Assembly (NCBI GenBank): GCA_934378025.1
Contig: CAKRPM010000002.1
Location: 1 to 19,555, forward strand
Length of the DNA: 19,555 nt
Direction: 5' to 3'
Source of the DNA: an uncultured Eubacteriales bacterium
GTDB lineage: Bacteria; Bacillota; Clostridia; Oscillospirales; QAKW01
Part shown: positions 13,534 to 19,555 of the stretch, one piece after another
Numbering within the stretch: position 1 is the first letter of the stretch
Layout of the letters: the number at the start of each line of letters is the position of its first letter
The notes under the pieces: generated by a model
What the model was told of the DNA's origin: nothing
Seen by the model: only the letters and a program-made list of their open reading frames with translations
Database searches by the model: none
Translations under genes and position numbers: made by a program

Positions 13534-15180
13534 TTACCACGCCAGTACGATTTCTTGATTATCGTACAGTTTTTGCGCGTTGGTAAGCAATGAATCAACC
13601 GCTTCGCGGGATACGCAGAACATGCCGGTGGAATTGAGTTCGTAATAACAGTACCGCTCGTCCAGCACGTAATAATTCAAAGTTTCTTTGCTGCCGTCGT
13701 CCAACGTCATTTCGATGCTCACATAGGGATCGCCCTTCGGTTTTGTCCCCTCTTTTTGCACCTCAATGCCCAAAATACCGGCATAAAACTCGGAAAAAGA
13801 CGAACGATCCACTTGCTTGTTATTGACATAAACCACCCGATCGTCCCCGGTGCCGACCAGCTTAATATCATAGGAACGCTGCTTGCCGGTTAAACGAATG
13901 TTTCTCACGGTATCCACATCACGCGTATACGTAATGACATCGCACATATCCGCAAGCGAAAGAGACAGGCAGGACACCGCGGATTTGGCCACCGTGTAAA
14001 TTACACCGCCGTCCTTGCGCATGCAAAAAATCGTATCACCGTCGGTTTTCCCGAACAAAATGGTGCGCTCCATGGTGTTATTCCCGAAATGCAGGGTATA
14101 ATCGGGATGATCCAACCCGGTTTTTTCCAACATTGCGGCAGAAATATCGTCGCTCACCGCCGTGCAGTCATTCAGCGTTGTAAGCAGCGAGAGAATACTG
14201 TTCATCGCCGTGGTGGAAAAGGGCATGGATATCGGCTGATACATCATAAAGGACAAATCCACCTTGGTCGTACCGTCCTCGGAAGCGGAGGAACTCTCCT
14301 GCTCGTTTCGAACGCTGACCGCCGTTCCCTTCGTACCGCCGATAATGATCGGAGAAATTTTGTCATTGTCGTTATCCGCGTCATACCCCGAAATATCCTG
14401 ATCGTAATAATACAGTCGGGTTTTGGAAAGCAGCTCGGCCGTTTCGGCCTCTACCAAGTAAACCGCGGCCGTATCCTGCGTGCCGTTCGGATCGTCCGCC
14501 AATAACATATAGTAATAATCCTCGTCCGTTGCCTGATTTCCCAGATACAACGTCACGCTGTCCTTCGCCGTTTTGATTTCCGCGCGTCCGGCGGGCTTTT
14601 CCAACCCGTATTCGGACAGCTTGGCCCGCTGCACCTCGATCTTTTTGACCGATTCCACCGCGCTGAGCTTTTCAATAGCGGTAGAGATATAGGCGCTGCT
14701 GGACTCCTTGTCCTCTTTTCCCTCAATTTTGTATACGGAGCCGGATTTTTTATAAAGCTTATATTCGTCCTGGTTGTTGATCACATAGACGCTTTTGACG
14801 TCTGTGGATGTAAAGTCTGTTATCTTTACAGTGTTGACCTGGCCGGTTTCACTCGTGGTATTGGGGGAAATTTTTCGCAGCACGAAATATACGCCCGTCA
14901 ACACCACCAACGCACTGAGCAGCACGATCATCGGCATCAGTTTATGAAGCAAGCCGGTGCGTACCTTTTTGGTGCGGTGCGGCTGCTTTTCGGTGGTTTC
15001 GTATTGAAACAACTCGCCGTCGGCATTGTCCGTCGGCGGTTGCACGGAACGGTCTTCCGATTCTACGGACCGGCTTTCCGCTTCTACGGAACGGCTTTCC
15101 GTTTCTACGGAACGGTCTTCCGCCTCTTCGGAAGTTTCCCCGACAGGCGGAATGTTTTTCATTTCGTCCGGGTTCATCAT
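13534..15180 (-). CDS. DUF4340 membrane-anchored protein, partner of Gld-type ABC exporter
   Basis: A 548-residue protein. A charged cytoplasmic tail (1-80) contains four heptads of the type EDRSVET/ESRSVEA (about 21-48). It is followed by one membrane helix (about 81-101) and a large extracytoplasmic part containing DUF4340-type repeats (e.g. VKSVYVINNQDEYKLYKKSG; EKLSAVESVKKIE; YGLEKPAGRAEI; TLYLGNQATDEDYYYM). Proteins of this type are encoded beside GldF/GldG-like ABC transporter genes, but the molecular job is not established. Its ATG overlaps the GldG-like stop by ATGA, with a GGAGG site 8 bases upstream. I infer it is the outer-face component of the same complex. Confidence 0.88.
   Translation of the reverse strand: MMNPDEMKNIPPVGETSEEAEDRSVETESRSVEAESRSVESEDRSVQPPTDNADGELFQYETTEKQPHRTKKVRTGLLHKLMPMIVLLSALVVLTGVYFVLRKISPNTTSETGQVNTVKITDFTSTDVKSVYVINNQDEYKLYKKSGSVYKIEGKEDKESSSAYISTAIEKLSAVESVKKIEVQRAKLSEYGLEKPAGRAEIKTAKDSVTLYLGNQATDEDYYYMLLADDPNGTQDTAAVYLVEAETAELLSKTRLYYYDQDISGYDADNDNDKISPIIIGGTKGTAVSVRNEQESSSASEDGTTKVDLSFMMYQPISMPFSTTAMNSILSLLTTLNDCTAVSDDISAAMLEKTGLDHPDYTLHFGNNTMERTILFGKTDGDTIFCMRKDGGVIYTVAKSAVSCLSLSLADMCDVITYTRDVDTVRNIRLTGKQRSYDIKLVGTGDDRVVYVNNKQVDRSSFSEFYAGILGIEVQKEGTKPKGDPYVSIEMTLDDGSKETLNYYVLDERYCYYELNSTGMFCVSREAVDSLLTNAQKLYDNQEIVLAW
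15041..15124 (-). repeat. Four-copy 21-bp tandem repeat in the DUF4340 gene
   Basis: Four imperfect 21-base units encode the heptads EDRSVET, ESRSVEA, ESRSVES and EDRSVQP. Each unit carries a short inverted repeat of the form CGGAA-N5-TTCCG (one copy has a mismatch), so each can form a 5-bp hairpin. Confidence 0.85.
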
Positions 15181-16613
15181 AAGTTTTTCCTCCGAATGAA
15201 TACCGCAATACCGATCAGCAGCACAATACCGGGAATCACGCCCAGCACAACGGCAGTGGCCGTAGTTTTTTGTGCGTCGGTCATTGTCATGGTTTGGGAC
15301 GCGGTATATTTTACGGAATCCAATACCGTATCATTTTCCTGACCCAACATAAAGTTGTACATTGTGATTAAAAAGTCGCCGTTGCTGGCATAGGACATGT
15401 AATCGGAAGTGAGCATTTGCGTCGATCCGACGGCAAACACATAAGAATACACATCCTGGTTATTATACACCTTTGTCAGCTTGCTGAGCGTCGCCAGCGT
15501 AAGCGGGCCGTTGGTATCGCCCGAAGCCTTTTCGTAGGAGGTGATATTGCTGCCCTGTTCGGTGCTCTTTCCGTAGGCGGAAGAGCTGGTGGTCAAAATG
15601 GGAATAACCGTCAAATTGCCGTTTTCTTCAAAACGGGAGGTGATAGACCGCGCCGCGGCCAGCACCATGGGGGTTTGGGCGGTTTGGATTTTCTCGGTGG
15701 TCTCGTTATCCGCCATCTGCGGCGAAATCACCGTCGGAAGATTGATATAATAATTCTTATCGCCCTCCAACACCATATTCCGATCAAAGACCATGCCGCG
15801 CTCGGACAAAAAGCTCTCCAAATTCGGAAGCTGAATACTGGTTGCGTCGGTAAATACCATCAGGTGTCTGCCATACATATATCCGTTATTTAAGAAATTC
15901 TCAATAACGCTGACCTCCGCCACCGAATAATCCTTGGCCGGAGCGGCAATAATCATCATTTTGGCATTTTCCGAAAACTTCATGCCGGAATACAGCTTGA
16001 TATCCTCCACCGTATATCCGTTATTGGCAAACAGGTTGCGGAACGTCTGATCCGTGCTCTCCCCGTGCCCGGTTACAAAATATACCGTCTGATCGCTGTC
16101 TTGCATAAAGCTGAGCAATCCCGCCGCCACACGTTCCTCCAACAGGTAGGTAACAGCGCCGCTGGTAGAATCGCTTTGATACATTTCACTTTGCTGCACC
16201 ACGCGCACCCGTTGGCCGCATTTCATCACCAAAGCACCGGTGCTGATATTATACTGCGAACCGAACGACGTGGCAAACGTCGGGTTTTTATCGGGATCGA
16301 CATATTCCAGCGTGAAATTGTCGCCCGCGTTGACAAGCCGCCGCAAAATTTCCTTAAACTGCGTGATATAATCATCCTCGGCGCTGACTACGTAAAAATT
16401 AACCTCTTTGTCCATCTTGTTGATGATCTGCAGCGTCTGATTATTCAGCTTGTAAAGCGAGTCCCCCGAAATATCCAATTTCAGAGAATAGTTTTTGGTC
16501 AAGGTCGTGCAAATAATGTTCAGCACCACCACAACCGCAATCAACAATATCGTCAGTACCGTAGCCACCGAACCGTATTTTAACCGGCGGAGCTTTGCAT
16601 TTTTGTTTTTCAT
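15177..16613 (-). CDS. GldG-like ABC transporter auxiliary protein
   Basis: A 478-residue protein with an N-terminal membrane helix (about 14-38), a large extracytoplasmic domain and a C-terminal helix ending FIRRKNL. The N-terminal domain matches the ABC_transp_aux/GldG pattern: DISGDSLYKLNNQTLQII, then VNFYVVSAEDDY, LEYVDPDKNP and later VYFVTGHGES. In gliding bacteria GldG works with GldA and GldF; in Gram-positives the substrate of the homologous exporter is not known. The frame opens at a GTG at 16622, but the ATG at 16613 has a GGAGG site at the ideal 8 bases and overlaps the permease stop by one base (TGATG), so I chose it. Confidence 0.9.
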   Translation of the reverse strand: MKNKNAKLRRLKYGSVATVLTILLIAVVVVLNIICTTLTKNYSLKLDISGDSLYKLNNQTLQIINKMDKEVNFYVVSAEDDYITQFKEILRRLVNAGDNFTLEYVDPDKNPTFATSFGSQYNISTGALVMKCGQRVRVVQQSEMYQSDSTSGAVTYLLEERVAAGLLSFMQDSDQTVYFVTGHGESTDQTFRNLFANNGYTVEDIKLYSGMKFSENAKMMIIAAPAKDYSVAEVSVIENFLNNGYMYGRHLMVFTDATSIQLPNLESFLSERGMVFDRNMVLEGDKNYYINLPTVISPQMADNETTEKIQTAQTPMVLAAARSITSRFEENGNLTVIPILTTSSSAYGKSTEQGSNITSYEKASGDTNGPLTLATLSKLTKVYNNQDVYSYVFAVGSTQMLTSDYMSYASNGDFLITMYNFMLGQENDTVLDSVKYTASQTMTMTDAQKTTATAVVLGVIPGIVLLIGIAVFIRRKNL

Positions 16614-17317
16614 CAGCTCCACCTCCGTTTCTCAATGACGCGCACCGTCAAAAATAAAAAGATCACGCCGACGCTTATATAGTACACAACAGACGACAGC
16701 GGAAACAACCCGCTGGTAAAATCGCTGTACCGATCGTACACCGAAATAAAGCTCACAACGGCCGATACCACGGTGTTGTTAATGCTGGAGGAAAGCGTAT
16801 CCAAAAAATACAAGCTCATTAAGATGGCAAAGGACAATACCGCCGCCACAACCTGACTTTCGGTAATGGCGCTTAAAAAGCATCCGATGGCGATAAAGGC
16901 CGCGCCCAACAAAATGATGCCGATGTAATTTCCGATCATAAGACCCACCGACAAATTGCCGTACATCCCTACAAACATCATGCTCACCAGCGTGGGCACC
17001 AGCGCAATGACAAAGACGCTGAACGCCGCAAAGAACTTGCCCAGTACAATGCCGCTGACGCTGACCGGACTGGTCAGCAAAATCTGATCGGTTTTGCTTT
17101 TTTTCTCTTCACTGAACAAGCGCATGGTCAAAATAGGCACCAAAAACATATACATAATCAAGCTGCCGCCGAAAAAATAGCCGACGTTGCTGATGCCGTT
17201 ATCCAGCATATACATCTTAAAAAACAAAGCGCTTAAAAACAAAAATGCGCAAATATAAACATATCCGTTCGGCGAGGTAAAATAGGCTTTCATTTCGCGT
17301 TTATAAATGGCCGTCAT
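16613..17317 (-). CDS. ABC-2 type permease (GldF-like)
   Basis: A 234-residue membrane protein with about six hydrophobic segments. It carries the typical early cytoplasmic motif MRLFSEEKKSKTDQILLTSP (about 65-84) of GldF/NosY-like ABC-2 permeases. It would form the transmembrane channel driven by the ATPase encoded directly upstream; the two genes abut. The final residues EKRRW are usual for the family. A G-rich GGGAGGGA ribosome site precedes the ATG, overlapping the end of the ATPase gene, which suggests coupled translation. Confidence 0.92.
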   Translation of the reverse strand: MTAIYKREMKAYFTSPNGYVYICAFLFLSALFFKMYMLDNGISNVGYFFGGSLIMYMFLVPILTMRLFSEEKKSKTDQILLTSPVSVSGIVLGKFFAAFSVFVIALVPTLVSMMFVGMYGNLSVGLMIGNYIGIILLGAAFIAIGCFLSAITESQVVAAVLSFAILMSLYFLDTLSSSINNTVVSAVVSFISVYDRYSDFTSGLFPLSSVVYYISVGVIFLFLTVRVIEKRRWS

Positions 17318-18268
17318 TTAATAATTCCCTCCCTCGCTGCCGTCGGTGACCAACTTGACAAATACATCCTCCAAGGACATATCCATGCTTTTCAGTCCCA
17401 AAATCGGCATATTTTTGGCCGCCAGTGTGTTAAAGAGCGGCTTGCGGATATCCACATGCGGCCCGCTTTCCACCATAAAATCGGTGGAGCCTTCTTCTTT
17501 GCTGCCCATTGATTCCACCAAGACCACATCGGGCACACTGCGCAGCGCCTTTTCCGCCGGTACGCGGCCGCCGGCCACACGAACCACCAGCTTGCGATTT
17601 CCGGCCGCATTGTACGATAGGGTTTGCGCATTACCGTCCGCCACGATCTGCCCGCGGTTGATAATCAGTATACGATTGCAGACCGACTGAACCTCTTGCA
17701 AAATATGCGTTGATAAAATCACGGTATGATTTTTTCCGAGCTTTTTGATCAAATTCCGAATTTCGATAATTTGCCGCGGATCCAAGCCGACCGTCGGCTC
17801 GTCCAAAATCAGCACTTTCGGATTGCCCATCAGCGCCTGTGCAAGACCGACGCGCTGACGATATCCCTTGGAAAGATTTTTGATCGGACGGCGATATACG
17901 TCGGTGATTTTCACCAGCTCGCAAATCTCGGCAATGTGCGGTGCGCGCGGGAATTTTGTTTTTTTAATGTCATAAACAAAATTCAAATACTCCTTGACCG
18001 TCATGTCGGGATACAGCGGCGGCAGCTCCGGCAAAAAGCCGATTTGCTTTTTGGCCTCGATCGGGTTTTCCAGCACGTCAATGCCGCCGATCTTCGCCGA
18101 GCCGCTTGTCGCGGATAAATAACCGGTCAAAATATTCATCGTTGTGGATTTCCCGGCGCCGTTCGGCCCGAGGAAACCCAAAATCTCCCCTTCGCCGACC
18201 GTAAAGGACAAGTCGTTCACCGCATTATTGTCGCCGTATTTTTTAAATAAGTGTTCTACCTCAATCAT
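17318..18268 (-). CDS. ABC transporter ATP-binding protein (GldA/NosF-like)
   Basis: A 316-residue ATPase. Walker A GPNGAGKS is at 34-41, the signature LSKGYRQ at 132-138, Walker B LILDEP at 153-158, and the switch histidine His188 in STHIL. The Q-loop region reads IGFLPELPPL, as in GldA-type ATPases. A C-terminal extension of about 100 residues (after 215) is typical of ABC-2 exporter ATPases. It powers the permease encoded next. The AAAGGAG site is 13 bases from the ATG, a long spacing, but no closer in-frame start exists. It is the first gene of the exporter unit, with a candidate promoter 36-63 bases upstream. Confidence 0.94.
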   Translation of the reverse strand: MIEVEHLFKKYGDNNAVNDLSFTVGEGEILGFLGPNGAGKSTTMNILTGYLSATSGSAKIGGIDVLENPIEAKKQIGFLPELPPLYPDMTVKEYLNFVYDIKKTKFPRAPHIAEICELVKITDVYRRPIKNLSKGYRQRVGLAQALMGNPKVLILDEPTVGLDPRQIIEIRNLIKKLGKNHTVILSTHILQEVQSVCNRILIINRGQIVADGNAQTLSYNAAGNRKLVVRVAGGRVPAEKALRSVPDVVLVESMGSKEEGSTDFMVESGPHVDIRKPLFNTLAAKNMPILGLKSMDMSLEDVFVKLVTDGSEGGNY

Positions 18269-18302
18269 ACTACGGTTTTTACTCCTTTGTACAAAACGTT
18301 TC

Positions 18303-18331
18303 TACTATAATAGTACCATAATCTTTTTTAA
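18303..18331 (-). promoter_or_regulatory. Candidate promoter and palindromic operator for the ABC exporter operon
   Basis: On the minus strand, TTAAAA (18326-18331) and TATAGT (18304-18309) are 16 bases apart and could be -35 and -10. A perfect palindrome TACTAT-A-ATAGTA (18303-18315) overlaps the -10. The promoter match is only fair, and AT-rich DNA makes chance matches likely. Confidence 0.4.
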
Positions 18332-18342
18332 TAATCTGTAAA

Positions 18343-19554
18343 CTATTTATCAAGCTTTATATGAAGCTCGCTCAGCTGCCGATCGGTTACGGTATCCGGG
18401 CAACCGCTCATCGGTTCGCCCGCGTTTTGCACCTTGGGGAAAGCAATTACATCTTTAATGGAATTTTTGCCGAGCATCAGCATCACCAATCTGTCCAAGC
18501 CGTAGGCCATACCGCCGTGCGGGGGCGCGCCGTATTGAAACGCTTCCAATAAAAAGCCGAACTTTTCATTGGCGTCCTCCTCGGTAATGCCCAACGCCCG
18601 GAACATTTTCGCCTGCATTTCGGGCTGATGAATCCGAATCGAACCGCCGCCGATTTCGCATCCGTTCAAAATAATATCATAGGCTCTGGCACGCATGTGA
18701 TACGGATCGCTGTCCAGCATGGACAAATCCTCCTCCAGCGGCGCGGTAAACGGATGATGCATGGCCATGTACCGACCCTCTTCCTCGCTGTACTCAAACA
18801 ACGGGAACTTGGTCACCCACAGGAAATTGTACTGCTTGCTGTCCAAAATGCCCAATCTTTTGGCACATTCCACACGCAAAGCGCCCAGCGTGTCAAAGAC
18901 CACCTTGTTTTTGTCGGCCACCAGCAAAATCACGTCGCCCTTTTCAAAATCCAGCGCCCGGTACATCCCCGAAAGCTTTTCGGAATTCATAAATTTGGCA
19001 AAAGAGCAAGTGGGCTGCTCCTCCGTCCAACGGGCAAAAGCAAGTCCCTTGGCGCCGTAGTCCTTGGCAAACGCCGTTAAAGCGTCCACGGTTTTACGGG
19101 TGATTTTATCCGCATGTCCTTTAATATTGATTCCGCGAACGCTGCCGCCCGCCGCCAGCGCGCCCTCGAAAACGCCGAATCCGCAAGCCTCGGCATACTC
19201 GCTGACATCGTGCAGCTCAAATCCGAAGCGCGTGTCGGGCTTGTCCGAACCGAAGCGTTCCATCGCCTCTTGATATTCCATACGTAAAAACGGCGTTTTT
19301 ACTTCTACGCCCAGCATCTCGCGGAACAGCCCTTGAATGTAGCCCTCGTTAAGGGTCATAATGGTTTCCTCATCGATAAAGGACATTTCCATATCAATCT
19401 GAGTGAATTCCGGCTGACGGTCTGCACGAAGATCCTCGTCACGGAAGCATTTTGCAATCTGCATATAGCGGTCAAAGCCCGAAATCATCAGCAGCTGTTT
19501 GTACAGCTGCGGGCTTTGCGGCAGGGAATAAAAGCAGCCCTCATGAATTCGGGA
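18343..19554 (-). CDS. aspS: Aspartyl-tRNA synthetase, C-terminal 403 residues (start beyond right edge)
   Basis: A class II synthetase that charges tRNA with aspartate. The visible part begins SRIHEGCFYSLPQSPQLYKQ and stays open to the window edge, so this is a true edge truncation; a full bacterial enzyme is about 590 residues. Motif 2 is seen in CFRDEDLRADRQPEF. The bacterial GAD insertion domain follows (about residues 85-230 of this fragment), and motif 3 contains YGLDRLVMLM. The N-terminal anticodon-binding OB domain is missing from view, so whether the enzyme is discriminating or also makes Asp-tRNA(Asn) cannot be judged. The gene ends TAG; no hairpin terminator separates it from the ABC operon. 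Confidence 0.97.
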   Translation of the reverse strand, partial: SRIHEGCFYSLPQSPQLYKQLLMISGFDRYMQIAKCFRDEDLRADRQPEFTQIDMEMSFIDEETIMTLNEGYIQGLFREMLGVEVKTPFLRMEYQEAMERFGSDKPDTRFGFELHDVSEYAEACGFGVFEGALAAGGSVRGINIKGHADKITRKTVDALTAFAKDYGAKGLAFARWTEEQPTCSFAKFMNSEKLSGMYRALDFEKGDVILLVADKNKVVFDTLGALRVECAKRLGILDSKQYNFLWVTKFPLFEYSEEEGRYMAMHHPFTAPLEEDLSMLDSDPYHMRARAYDIILNGCEIGGGSIRIHQPEMQAKMFRALGITEEDANEKFGFLLEAFQYGAPPHGGMAYGLDRLVMLMLGKNSIKDVIAFPKVQNAGEPMSGCPDTVTDRQLSELHIKLDK

Positions 19555-19555
19555 C

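Noticed and set aside
12385..13593. 402-codon open frame on the plus strand
   Set aside because: It lies entirely antisense to the SLH protein gene, shows no recognisable domain or ribosome site, and is explained by the codon bias of the real gene on the other strand.
15417..15893. 158-codon plus-strand open frame
   Set aside because: Antisense to the GldG-like gene; composition is that of a shadow frame, with no start signal.
1..19555. CRISPR arrays, tRNA or rRNA genes, transposases, phage genes, riboswitches
   Set aside because: Looked for by eye on both strands; no direct-repeat/spacer array, cloverleaf, transposase or known riboswitch core was recognised.

Overview
The window reads as a chromosomal segment of a Gram-positive Clostridia-type bacterium. 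A gut Oscillospirales/Ruminococcaceae-like member is my best guess, not proven. The grounds are a clear Spo0A DNA-binding domain, a PrsA-like lipoprotein foldase, a secreted protein with three SLH domains plus GLUG and Cys-X2-Cys modules, strong GGAGG-type ribosome sites, and ordinary sigma-A promoters and intrinsic terminators. I see no phage, insertion sequence, CRISPR array, tRNA or rRNA. Coding is dense, and no gap exceeds about 260 bases.

Left part, minus strand (1-2455): a parvulin foldase lipoprotein with its own promoter, then a terminator-like hairpin, then an OmpR-type response regulator overlapping a sensor histidine kinase that runs off the left edge. A divergent promoter pair at 2427-2557 separates this block from the next.

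Centre, plus strand (2529-9919): a tight six-gene operon for RlmD-type 23S rRNA methyltransferase, YbaK Cys-tRNA(Pro) deacylase, a PHP phosphoesterase, a YegS/DagK-type lipid kinase, an SGNH hydrolase and an Lrp/AsnC regulator. It is followed by Spo0A, whose receiver domain has lost the acidic pocket and the invariant lysine. A promoter entangled with a terminator then leads to a GT4 glycosyltransferase that ends at a strong bidirectional terminator.

Right part, minus strand (9928-19554): aspS (its start lies beyond the right edge), then a Gld-type ABC exporter set (ATPase, ABC-2 permease, GldG-like protein, DUF4340 protein) joined by overlapping or abutting genes. A secreted SLH/GLUG surface protein and a LOG-family nucleotide hydrolase follow, ending at a terminator, and then azlC-azlD for branched-chain amino acid export.

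Points most worth attention are the pseudo-receiver Spo0A, the promoter nested in a terminator upstream of the glycosyltransferase, the ABC/GldG/DUF4340/SLH unit as a possible envelope-export system, and the four-copy heptad repeat in DUF4340 whose DNA units are each self-complementary.
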